The position numbers and the translations under genes were made by a program. The notes beneath the pieces were generated by a model. That model did not search any database. It saw only the letters and a list, made by a program, of their open reading frames with translations, and was not told the DNA's origin. Shown here piece by piece: positions 1-7,608 of a stretch of 20,673 bases of DNA. The DNA comes from SFTJ01 sp051871515 (lineage in GTDB: Bacteria; Bacteroidota; Bacteroidia; Bacteroidales; Muribaculaceae), in assembly GCA_051871515.1 (NCBI GenBank), contig JBJECY010000012.1, positions 1 through 20,673 of the forward strand, read 5' to 3'. The stretch's first letter is position 1; each line of letters begins with the position of its first letter.

Positions 1-472
1 TGGCACGCACGTCATACTGCGATATACCCATGCCTGCGTTCATATTGTGTCCGTGCTCAGGGCCAATCAGGTCAACGGCGCGCAGTTTAATCACCTGAGC
101 CTGAGTGGGCAAGCCGAAGGCACCGGTGCGGCCGCCATACACTTGCTTAATGTGCCAGCCAATGAGCACCTGACGTGCGTTGCTGAGGTGTTCCACCTCA
201 CAAAAACGTGCTTCATGAAACACCATCTTACGTCCTCCCATATATATAGTATCGACCAATTCAGGATTCACAAGTTCCATCATCACATCGCCCTGCATAT
301 AGAGCACTTTAAAATTGTTGGCGTCGTAGTTTAGATTCACATCAAACTTTGCTCCGCTCTTGTAAAGAACCCGGCCCGGGGTAAATTCCTTAAAAAAATA
401 AACCCTCTTGAGCTGTTGAGCCATAGCTGCAAAGCTCATCATCACGGCTAAAAGAAGAATAAATTTTCGCAT
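1..472 (-). CDS. Secreted protein of unknown function (5' part only)
   Basis: An open frame of 157 codons starts with ATG at 472 and runs off the left edge of the window without a stop. The first 18 or so residues (MRKFILLLAVMMSFAAMAQ) form a clear Sec signal peptide with a cleavage site after AMA, so the product is exported to the periplasm or cell surface. The mature part opens with QLKRVYFFKEFTPGRVLYK and contains short beta-strand-like segments. I do not recognise a named domain; small secreted proteins of this general look are common in Bacteroidetes. A good Bacteroidetes promoter lies 28 bases upstream. The gene is transcribed in the same direction as susC-susD but is separated from it by a terminator, so it is probably an independent unit. 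Function unknown. Confidence 0.75.
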   Translation of the reverse strand, partial: MRKFILLLAVMMSFAAMAQQLKRVYFFKEFTPGRVLYKSGAKFDVNLNYDANNFKVLYMQGDVMMELVNPELVDTIYMGGRKMVFHEARFCEVEHLSNARQVLIGWHIKQVYGGRTGAFGLPTQAQVIKLRAVDLIGPEHGHNMNAGMGISQYDVRA

Positions 473-499
473 AACGTTTCTTAATTGGTTATTTCACTG

Positions 500-531
500 C
501 AAAATTACTATTTATTGCCGCAAAAAATCAA
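500..531 (-). promoter_or_regulatory. Bacteroidetes promoter for the secreted protein gene
   Basis: On the minus strand TTG (529-531) is followed after 21 bases by TAATTTTG (500-507), an exact match to the TAnnTTTG -7 element of Bacteroidetes. Transcription would start near 493, giving a leader of about 20 bases before the ATG at 472. Confidence 0.65.
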
Positions 532-542
532 CTATTTAGTGT

Positions 543-573
543 TAAAAAAATGGGCGACCGAAGCGGCCGCCCA
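543..573 (-). terminator. Rho-independent terminator after susD
   Basis: The minus strand reads TGGGCGGCCG, loop CTT, CGGTCGCCCA: a 10-bp stem with one G-U pair, followed by a run of seven T. It lies 36 bases past the susD stop codon and separates the susCD unit from the next minus-strand gene. Confidence 0.88.
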
Positions 574-608
574 TCTTATTTATGATAATTGAATCAAAAA
601 TAGTTCAA

Positions 609-2498
609 TTACTGTTCAGGTTGTCCCCATTGAGGAGCACCTATGTCTTGCCACAGACGTTCAGTGTTAAGAGGTGTACCATTAAGGTTGTAAGCAGGAC
701 CAGAAAGACCCGAACCAAGAGTCTTGAAGCCTTGCTTGTTGTAAGCTTCCCAAGTTTGTTCGTACATCTTATCGGTGATGCTTGGTTCACCAAATTCAAA
801 ATGACGTGGAATAGCGTTGAGAGCTACACGTTCAAACTTAACCATTGGCAACAAAGTTGAACCAATCTTTGGATAACCAGAGCGACGTGCGGTTACGAAT
901 TGGTCGTCGATTTGCAGCGAGAAGTGGATAAGTTCTTGCAGATATACCTTTTCAAGTTGATCAGAAGTACTACCAGTGAGCTTAACATTGTCGGTAGCCA
1001 TCATAGCATCGAGTTCACCCTTCTTCAATTCGATAGATACTTCGTTCTTATCGTAGTCGTAAGTAGTTCCGTAGTAAGGAATCTTGTTAGCGGCTGCAAG
1101 AGCATCGTAAGTTTCAACTGAGAAACGAACACCGCGGTTGTAGTAGTATTCAGCGCTTTGTGGAAGGCTTGCGCCCAAGAGCTTAAACTCAGCAAGATAC
1201 AAGTTAACTTCAGCAGCAGTCAAATACATTGTGAACAATGGGTTGTTGTCGGTGTCTTGAATTACGTTGATGCCTACAGTAGGAACTGTGAAGTCAACAC
1301 GACCACGCTTCATTTCTTCTTGTTGCAAAGAGAATGGATAGTAGCCTTTTTCTGATTCGCCAGCTGGCAAGTTGTAGCGGTTGCCATAGTTGAAGTATTC
1401 GGCATATTCAGGCTCGTTCTTAGCATTTATAACAATTGGAAGACCATAGTAACGTACCCAAGGTTCGCCGAGGCCACCCCATTCCTTGAAGTTACCATCT
1501 TCGTCACGAACAACATTTGCCTTTATACATTCAGGAATATTATCCCATTTGCCTTCGTCAATGAAGCCTTGAACAACCTTCGAGTTGAATGCGTTTTTGG
1601 TGTATATGAAACGCACGCGTGGGTCGAGCGACTTCAACAGGAAGTCACAAACGTTTGCGCTAAGACCCATGTTTGTAAGACCGTTACCGGTACCATAAAC
1701 ATAGTCGTCAGAACCGCTCTTAGCCTCAGTGGCTTTGCAGAAGCGCAAGTCATCGTCCATAGAGTCGATATAGCCTACCGACGACGAAGCAACTGCGTTA
1801 GCAATCGAGATAGCCTTATCCTTGTTTTGAGCAAGCAAGCGAACGGCAATCTTCAGCTTCAAAGAGTTGGCAAACTTAGCCCACTTCTTCCAATCGCCTG
1901 CATAAGCAATGTCTTGAATAACACTGTTTTCGATGTCATCGCGCTGGAAGATAGCGATAGCTTCGTCAAGTTCGCTCAACCAAGTGTCATACAGTTCATC
2001 AACCATATCATACTTTGGGGTGAGGATACCATCGGTCTTGTATCGGCACGCCTCAGTGTAAGGACGTGCGCCGAACAAATCGCTGTCGAAGATGCCAAGG
2101 TAAACAGTGAGCACTGTACATGCAGCTTCATAGCCACGTTGTGATTCATCACCTGTGTTTTGGATATACAAGCGAATTTCGTTGCGATACTTCAATGTGC
2201 TAAGATACTGACTTCCCTGACCACCTGTTGCACCATGTGTAGTAAACTCATCGGTGTAACCACCTGTTGGGCATGCCATTTGAGTCCAACGGCTATAATA
2301 ATCATTATTATAGAACCAAATCAGATAGTCGTTTGGCTGGAAGTTCAATATGGCTTGAGTCATCAAACCCTTAGGGTCAGCTTTCGACACGTTTGCAGGG
2401 TTCTGATTCAATTCAGCATAGTCGTCAGAACAACTTGTTGCTGAAATAGCCAGCACCGAAGTCATTGCAGCCGCTAATAATATTTTATTGAATTTCAT
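609..2498 (-). CDS. SusD/RagB-family outer-membrane nutrient-binding lipoprotein
   Basis: 629 residues. The start gives a lipoprotein signal peptide with lipobox ATSC, so Cys23 would be lipidated; the following SDDYAELNQNP is typical of SusD-like lipoproteins and fits export to the cell surface. The body (NP near residue 33, aromatic-rich YLIWFYNNDYYSRW near 60, and a C-terminal region around RRSGYPKIG) fits the SusD-like_2 branch annotated as nutrient-binding outer-membrane lipoprotein. SusD proteins cap the extracellular face of the SusC barrel and hand over substrate. It lies 31 bases behind susC and must be co-transcribed with it; a strong terminator follows at once. No glycoside hydrolase, peptidase or sensor gene shares the unit, so the substrate cannot be told. 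The protein is somewhat longer than many SusD homologues. Confidence 0.93.
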   Translation of the reverse strand: MKFNKILLAAAMTSVLAISATSCSDDYAELNQNPANVSKADPKGLMTQAILNFQPNDYLIWFYNNDYYSRWTQMACPTGGYTDEFTTHGATGGQGSQYLSTLKYRNEIRLYIQNTGDESQRGYEAACTVLTVYLGIFDSDLFGARPYTEACRYKTDGILTPKYDMVDELYDTWLSELDEAIAIFQRDDIENSVIQDIAYAGDWKKWAKFANSLKLKIAVRLLAQNKDKAISIANAVASSSVGYIDSMDDDLRFCKATEAKSGSDDYVYGTGNGLTNMGLSANVCDFLLKSLDPRVRFIYTKNAFNSKVVQGFIDEGKWDNIPECIKANVVRDEDGNFKEWGGLGEPWVRYYGLPIVINAKNEPEYAEYFNYGNRYNLPAGESEKGYYPFSLQQEEMKRGRVDFTVPTVGINVIQDTDNNPLFTMYLTAAEVNLYLAEFKLLGASLPQSAEYYYNRGVRFSVETYDALAAANKIPYYGTTYDYDKNEVSIELKKGELDAMMATDNVKLTGSTSDQLEKVYLQELIHFSLQIDDQFVTARRSGYPKIGSTLLPMVKFERVALNAIPRHFEFGEPSITDKMYEQTWEAYNKQGFKTLGSGLSGPAYNLNGTPLNTERLWQDIGAPQWGQPEQ

Positions 2499-2529
2499 AT
2501 TCTTAATTAATTTATTCCGTTAAACAATA

Positions 2530-5500
2530 TTAGAATGAAGCGTTGATGGTGAGTGTAAAGCTGGTAGTAATACCCGAGAATTGACGTACACGGAACTCAG
2601 CAGTTTCAGTACCTGCAACAGCCTCGGGATTTTCCTTGTTAGGCATAGAGTTGAGCAGATAGCCAAGGTTGTGAGCTGCAGCTGTCAAGTTCAACGACTT
2701 AGCATGAATCTTGCTTGCAATGTTGTTGCTGAATGAGTAAGAGAGCGACAGGTCGCGGAATGCGATATAGTTAAGAGTCTTGAACCAAGTGTCATTAACA
2801 ACACCTGCGCCCCAGTTGTTAATCTTGAAAATCCATGTGCCACCGTGTTGTGGTTCAATTACGCCCTTAGCATAGAGGTCGGCATACAATTCACCGTTAG
2901 GAGAAAGGTCGCTTGAGCCTACTGTGTAGTACGAACCGTCAGGTTGAAGGATTTGTGTATCCTTAGCTACGATACCATCAGGTATATAACCATCTTCGAA
3001 AGTCACGCCAGGAGATTTGAATGAAGTCCATTCAAAACCACCATTTTCAAGGTTACGATACTTAGCTGACAACTTGGTGTAGCCATAAGCGTTACCATAA
3101 CGAGAGTTGTAAGAAGCAACCTTACCACCAAAGCGCATATCGAAGCTTGCACTAAGAGTGAATCTCTTATACTTGATTGAAGTATTAACTGAGCCTAAGA
3201 ACTTAGGAAGCATGGTACCCACTTCCTCTAACGTACCAGTACGAGCGAGGTAAGCAGCACGTTGTGTTTCGTTCCAGTAAATCATGTTCTTGCCGGTACC
3301 ACCAATCTTGTTACCATCTTCGTCATAAACCCAGTCTTTCTTTGGAGATGCGTCAGAAAGGAGCAAACCATATTCGCCACCTACCTTAGCAACCGAACCG
3401 ATACGGTAGTTACCGTAACCAACGTCACCATTCAAGCTGATGTAGTTAGCAACGAGGTCAGAAAGTTCAACAATCTTCGACTTGTTCTTAGTGTAAGTGA
3501 AGTTCAAATCCCAAGTCAAATCCTTAGTTTCAATTGGGGTAGTGTTCAAAGCAATTTCCACACCTTGGTTTTGGATGTTACCGGCGTTGATAAGAGCGCT
3601 GCTGTAACCCGATACACCTGGGATTGAAACTGACATGATTTGATCCTTAGTATTTTCCTTATAGTAAGTTGCGTCAATACCTATGCGGTTGCCAAGGAAG
3701 CGCCAGTCAAGACCAATTTCCCAAGAAGTCTTGCGTTCAGGCTTAAGGTCTTGCGAGTAAGAAGTGCTTGGCAATGACAATGAATAGTAGCTTGAGCTAT
3801 TGTTGCTATATGAGCTAAGTGAGTATGCTGAGTTTACATAGTAAGCAGAGCAGTCGTTACCTACTTGTGCCCAAGATGCACGAATCTTAGCGAATGAAAT
3901 CCAAGATGGCAACTTGCCGCGCAATGTTTCGTGAATCAACCAAGATGCGTTGATTGATGGATAGAAGTAAGAGAAGTTACCGTGACCGTCAGCATAAACC
4001 AATGCAGAAGACCAGTCGTTACGGCCAGTTACGTCAACGTAAATTTGGTCGCGCCAGCTGAAGCCAAATTGAGCAGCAATTGATTGGATAGTCTTTGTGC
4101 CACCGATGCTCTGTGAAGTACCGATACCTTCGCTACCATTCGACAGGAAGTATTGGTTAGGAACGATGAAGTCACCCTTTGTCCATGAGTTCAAGCCCAT
4201 TGAATAGTCGTGGTACAATTCATAGCGCAAGAAGCCATTGATGTGCCAATCTTCGTTCAATTGCTTGTCGAACATAAAGTTGGTGTTGGCATTGATTTGT
4301 TCCTTTTGCGAGAAACCAAGTGAGTAATAACCACCCTTGTTTTGGTAACCCGAACCCGGATTCTTTTGTTCTTTGCGTACATAGTAGTAGTTGTAGCTAC
4401 CTTCAGTCACCCACTTCAGCCAAGGAAGGATTTGTGCAGTCACCTTCAAGTCAGGACGAACGACAGTTTCCTTTTGATAGTAATCGTTTTCCCAGATGCT
4501 CCACCATGTGCCGATGCCAGGAATGTAAGCATACTTGTCGCCGTAAGTTGCGCTTGCAAGACCACCGTGGTCGCCTTTATACTTATCACGGAAATACTTG
4601 CTATCGTAAGTACGGTCCCAGTTCATGTTACAGAAGTTTTCACCGATGTTAGGTTGAGCGTTTCGAGGCATTGACTTTGCAAAGTTCACGCTTGCCTCAA
4701 GTTCAACGGCGTCAGTAATCTTGTGAGAAGCCTTAGCCAAGAGAGAGAAACGGTCGAAGCTGTTGTTTGGCAAAGTACCTTCAGCATATTTGTAAGACAA
4801 AGAGGTATAGAATGTGGTCTTGTCGTTACCACCGCTGATAGCTACGTTGGTGTTTGAGCTGAAACCGGTGTCGTAAGCATCCTTGAAGTTGTTTTCATAA
4901 GCTTGAGGATAGATGATTGAACCATCCCACCATTCCAATCGTCCATAGTTTTCTTGCAGATATTTGAATGACGGACCGAAGCAGTAGTAAGCATCACTAC
5001 CGTAGTTTTCCAACACCTTGAAAGAAGGAATGCCATCAGAGTTTGTCCAGAAAATGTTATTGCTGTCAAATTTATCTGGGCCACTCTTATAACCTGGCAT
5101 AAAACCTTGAGTGAACTCGTTTTGCAATTCAGGTTGACCAGTTACACGGTCAAAGCCAAATGTTTGAGTGAAGTTGATACCCAAACCCTTAGTGCCTTTA
5201 CCGCTCTTGGTGGTAATAACCACAGCACCATTCAAACCGCGAGAACCATAAAGTGCAGTTGCAGCAGCACCCTTAAGTACTGATACGGTTTCAAAGTCGT
5301 CAGGGTTAAGGTTCTTAAGTTCGTTACCATAGTTGGCATTACCGCTTGCCCAGTCAGCATCGTTTGAAACAACACCGTTGTCAAGGATGATACCGTCAAC
5401 TACATAGATAGGTTGGTTGTTCTTGCCAAGAGTAGAGGCACCACGGATAAGAATCTTTGAAGCACCGAACATACCACCGTCGGAACTGCTGATATCAACA

Positions 5501-5985
5501 CCGGCAACTTTACCTTGAAGGGCTTGCACTGGGTTGATAAGGTTTGAGTTAAGGTCATCGCCCTTAAGCTCAGTCACAGCATAACCAAGAGCCTTGGTTG
5601 AACGCTTGATACCGAGTGCGGTAACCACTACTTCATCGAGGACATTTTCGCCCGGTTGAAGAAGAACATCAAGTTTGCCGCCCTTCCACACAATTTCTTG
5701 TGTTTTGTAGCCCACATAAGAAACTTGAATTGTAGAACCAGGTGTCACGCCAGAGATTGTAAAAGCACCGTCAAGGTCGGTTGAAGCGCCCTTGGTTGTG
5801 CCCTTAACTAATACAGATGCGCCGATGATAACATCGTCAGCATCTCTTACAACTCCTGATAAAACACCGTTCGACTGGTCAGCGCTCTGTGGAGCAGGCG
5901 CTGCAGAGTCGGCTGCATAAGCCATCACTGGAGTAGATAATGCTACTGCCAGCAACGCAGAAAATAGTTTGAAATGTTTAACCAT
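2530..5985 (-). CDS. SusC/RagA-family TonB-linked outer-membrane transporter
   Basis: 1151 residues, normal for the family. A signal peptide (cleavage near MAYA-AD, residue 24-25) is followed by a carboxypeptidase-regulatory-like beta-sandwich domain (about 41-112, with DGAFTISGV and VSYVGYKTQE), the TonB-interacting segment DEVVVTALGIKR (about 116-128), a plug domain (about 130-240, including PIYVVDGIILDNG and VLKGAAATALYGSRG with GAVVITTKSGK), and a long 22-strand-type barrel ending in the terminal aromatic residue of INASF, the usual outer-membrane insertion signal. It imports a ligand captured by the adjacent SusD using TonB energy. The substrate is not predictable from sequence. The gene has its own promoter with a leader of about 155 bases, which could hold post-transcriptional control. 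Confidence 0.96.
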   Translation of the reverse strand: MVKHFKLFSALLAVALSTPVMAYAADSAAPAPQSADQSNGVLSGVVRDADDVIIGASVLVKGTTKGASTDLDGAFTISGVTPGSTIQVSYVGYKTQEIVWKGGKLDVLLQPGENVLDEVVVTALGIKRSTKALGYAVTELKGDDLNSNLINPVQALQGKVAGVDISSSDGGMFGASKILIRGASTLGKNNQPIYVVDGIILDNGVVSNDADWASGNANYGNELKNLNPDDFETVSVLKGAAATALYGSRGLNGAVVITTKSGKGTKGLGINFTQTFGFDRVTGQPELQNEFTQGFMPGYKSGPDKFDSNNIFWTNSDGIPSFKVLENYGSDAYYCFGPSFKYLQENYGRLEWWDGSIIYPQAYENNFKDAYDTGFSSNTNVAISGGNDKTTFYTSLSYKYAEGTLPNNSFDRFSLLAKASHKITDAVELEASVNFAKSMPRNAQPNIGENFCNMNWDRTYDSKYFRDKYKGDHGGLASATYGDKYAYIPGIGTWWSIWENDYYQKETVVRPDLKVTAQILPWLKWVTEGSYNYYYVRKEQKNPGSGYQNKGGYYSLGFSQKEQINANTNFMFDKQLNEDWHINGFLRYELYHDYSMGLNSWTKGDFIVPNQYFLSNGSEGIGTSQSIGGTKTIQSIAAQFGFSWRDQIYVDVTGRNDWSSALVYADGHGNFSYFYPSINASWLIHETLRGKLPSWISFAKIRASWAQVGNDCSAYYVNSAYSLSSYSNNSSSYYSLSLPSTSYSQDLKPERKTSWEIGLDWRFLGNRIGIDATYYKENTKDQIMSVSIPGVSGYSSALINAGNIQNQGVEIALNTTPIETKDLTWDLNFTYTKNKSKIVELSDLVANYISLNGDVGYGNYRIGSVAKVGGEYGLLLSDASPKKDWVYDEDGNKIGGTGKNMIYWNETQRAAYLARTGTLEEVGTMLPKFLGSVNTSIKYKRFTLSASFDMRFGGKVASYNSRYGNAYGYTKLSAKYRNLENGGFEWTSFKSPGVTFEDGYIPDGIVAKDTQILQPDGSYYTVGSSDLSPNGELYADLYAKGVIEPQHGGTWIFKINNWGAGVVNDTWFKTLNYIAFRDLSLSYSFSNNIASKIHAKSLNLTAAAHNLGYLLNSMPNKENPEAVAGTETAEFRVRQFSGITTSFTLTINASF

Positions 5986-6148
5986 AGAATTTTACTTAAG
6001 TTATAAAATAGTTAGTTTGTCATTTTTCCGCTTTATGAATAATCCTTTTCTCTTTATCTTTATGGTATCCGGCTGTACATAATAGCCCCCGCAACAAACA
6101 ACGCAAGGACACACAACCGCCTTGGTAAACAGATTCGGTTATCGTTTG

Positions 6149-6179
6149 CAAATTTAAGGAATCTTTGCAAATCCACAAA
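6149..6179 (-). promoter_or_regulatory. Bacteroidetes promoter for susC-susD
   Basis: On the minus strand TTTG (6176-6179), a 19-base gap, then TAAATTTG (6149-6156): both elements match the consensus exactly. The start site would fall near 6142, leaving an untranslated leader of about 155 bases before the susC ATG at 5985. The leader contains a weak GGCT/AGCC hairpin around 6071-6087 and no recognisable riboswitch. Confidence 0.75.
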
Positions 6180-6313
6180 TTTTTTCAAATAAATAATTAA
6201 TTTTTTAACACCTACATTACAAAATTATAAAATTTCACACTCAGCAACACATCTAACTCATTGTGGCATAAGCTCATCAACCAATTTGCTTGCATTGCAT
6301 TTATCGTAAAGCA

Positions 6314-6345
6314 TTTTGCCATGTTGAGCATTTATACTACTTTTG
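6314..6345 (+). promoter_or_regulatory. Bacteroidetes promoter for pnuC
   Basis: TTTTG (6314-6318), a 19-base gap, then TACTTTTG (6338-6345), an exact TAnnTTTG match. Transcription would begin near 6352, leaving about 165 bases of leader before the chosen pnuC start at 6518. Confidence 0.68.
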
Positions 6346-6517
6346 CACCGATAAAGCGCAAAGCGCAACATTGTTTAACCATGCACCTGCCACGCTGCAC
6401 AGCGCCGTCTTATGCCGAAAATGATTTCCAAACATGGGCACGGACACCACATTATTTATATATAATATGGCATTGCAGCACGCATGGCGCACCCACAAAA
6501 ATACTCTAATAAACGCG

Positions 6518-7303
6518 ATGGAAACATCAGGCAACAAGTATGTTTACACTCTGAAAAAATCTCTCACCAGCCTCAACTATTTTGAGATACTGCTGCTGGC
6601 ATCTATTCTCACCCTCACCATAGTGGGTTTTGCGATGAAAGGCGAAATCACCCTCAACGTGGCAATCTCGGCAGTGGCCGCCATTCTGGGCGTGTTTTGC
6701 GTGGTGCTGGGCGCCAAAGGAGCCATGGCGAACTGGATTTTTGGCACCGTAGAGGCTTTTTTACACATCTATATATGCTTCTGCACCCACATCTACGGCG
6801 ATATGCTGCAACGCTTGGTGTATAACCTGCCCATGCAGTTCATCGGTTGGAAAAAATGGAGCAAACGAGTGCGCGACGACGGCTCGCAAACCATCCACAC
6901 TCGCTACATGACCTGGCAACAACGCCTCATCACCTTTGCCGCCGTGACAATAGGAACCATTGGCTTAGGCGTGTTCCTCACCTACTTTGGTCCGTGGTTT
7001 ATTGACACTCTGCGCAGCATCTTCCCCGACATCGAGTTTAAAACGCTAAAAACCAACTACGATATGCCCATGCAGCTGTGGCTCGACTCGTTCACCACAG
7101 TGATGTCAATCATCACCATGTACGTCTCGGTGAAAGCCTACGTGGAGCAATGGTACATGTGGCTGATGATTAATGTGGCATACATTGCCCTGTGGCTCAT
7201 GAGCGACTCGGAATTCTCGTTTATGACCGTGGCAAAATATAGCGTCTATTTCATCAACTCGTTCTACGGCATCTACATGTGGAACAAGCTCTCAAAGAAC
7301 TAA
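6518..7303 (+). CDS. pnuC: PnuC-family vitamin transporter (nicotinamide riboside type)
   Basis: 261 residues from the ATG at 6518. An in-frame upstream ATG at 6434 would add 28 residues (MGTDTTLFIYNMALQ...) that do not resemble the family, so the later start is preferred. The protein is an inner-membrane protein with about seven hydrophobic segments and shows family marks: PMQFIGWKKW in the middle, LDSFTTVMSIITMY, then VEQWYMWLMINVAYIALW near the C-terminus. PnuC proteins carry nicotinamide riboside across the inner membrane by facilitated diffusion for NAD salvage. Members of the same superfamily in Bacteroidetes (PnuT) move thiamine, but no thiamine gene or TPP riboswitch is seen here, so nicotinamide riboside is the better guess. 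Transcribed alone, divergently from susC. Confidence 0.88.
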   Translation: METSGNKYVYTLKKSLTSLNYFEILLLASILTLTIVGFAMKGEITLNVAISAVAAILGVFCVVLGAKGAMANWIFGTVEAFLHIYICFCTHIYGDMLQRLVYNLPMQFIGWKKWSKRVRDDGSQTIHTRYMTWQQRLITFAAVTIGTIGLGVFLTYFGPWFIDTLRSIFPDIEFKTLKTNYDMPMQLWLDSFTTVMSIITMYVSVKAYVEQWYMWLMINVAYIALWLMSDSEFSFMTVAKYSVYFINSFYGIYMWNKLSKN

Positions 7304-7325
7304 GGGCGCATCCCGCCAAACAGCG

Positions 7326-7345
7326 AAACGCATTAGTTTGCGTTT
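7326..7345 (+). terminator. Possible terminator after pnuC
   Basis: A perfect 7-bp stem AAACGCA / TGCGTTT with a 6-base loop, 22 bases beyond the pnuC stop. The T-run is only the three T at the end of the stem, so termination strength is doubtful. Confidence 0.4.
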
Positions 7346-7380
7346 ATCTCACTAATATTCAACAATTTTAACAGCATATT

Positions 7381-7441
7381 ACGCCGGAGACTTCTTTCTG
7401 CCATCAGCAAGAGATGCCTCTGGCGTATGCGCTTGCGCATA
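7381..7441. repeat. Long imperfect hairpin plus 16-base palindrome
   Basis: ACGCCGGAG (7381-7389) pairs with CTCTGGCGT (7418-7426), 9 bp with one G-U pair. It is followed at once by the palindrome TATGCGC TT GCGCATA (7426-7441). There is no T-run on either strand, so this is not a normal terminator. It sits between the pnuC gene and the repeat-bracketed ATPase gene; together with the flanks it forms part of a 305-base gap (7304-7608) with no gene. Function unknown; it may be an edge of an inserted element. Confidence 0.5.
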
Positions 7442-7489
7442 TATCATCTTCAATATTTTAACCAAATTCCCCACCATTCCGGCAATGTA

Positions 7490-7552
7490 CCACAAAAACA
7501 CCGATTGAAACGCCACAAAAACACCGATTGAATTGCCACAAAAACACCGATT
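7490..7552 (+). repeat. Triple 18-base direct repeat upstream of ATPase gene
   Basis: CCACAAAAACACCGATTG occurs at 7490-7507 and 7513-7530 exactly; a third copy at 7536-7552 matches the first 17 bases. The period is 23 bases with 5-base variable linkers. The third copy ends at the -33 region of the probable ATPase promoter, an arrangement like operator sites or iterons. A fourth copy with one mismatch lies beyond the gene at 8945-8962. Confidence 0.92.
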
Positions 7553-7555
7553 TGC

Positions 7556-7586
7556 TTGCATCTTTCAATAAAATATATTAATATTG
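7556..7586 (+). promoter_or_regulatory. Probable promoter of the ATPase gene
   Basis: TTG (7556-7558), a 20-base gap, then TAATATTG (7579-7586), one mismatch from TAnnTTTG. The start site would be near 7592, with a short leader of about 17 bases. The three 18-base repeats lie directly upstream. Confidence 0.45.
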
Positions 7587-7608
7587 CACCAAGATTAATA
7601 TTATCATT

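Larger units (their letters stand above)
5986..6517. other. Divergent intergenic region between susC and pnuC
   Basis: 532 bases with no convincing gene. It holds the two divergent promoters listed separately, both with long leaders (about 155 and 165 bases). The central part (about 6180-6240) is very AT-rich. Open frames of 60-80 codons here have no family resemblance and lack supporting context. No binding-site palindrome for a specific regulator was recognised. Confidence 0.6.

Noticed and set aside
1569..2144. 191-codon plus-strand frame
   Set aside because: Lies wholly antisense to the clear SusD gene and has no recognisable content.
6261..6509. 82-codon frame upstream of pnuC
   Set aside because: Begins before the pnuC promoter, overlaps the pnuC leader, and shows no protein family features.
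6352..6517. TPP riboswitch before pnuC
   Set aside because: The CUGAGA and ACCUGAUC-type conserved blocks are absent.
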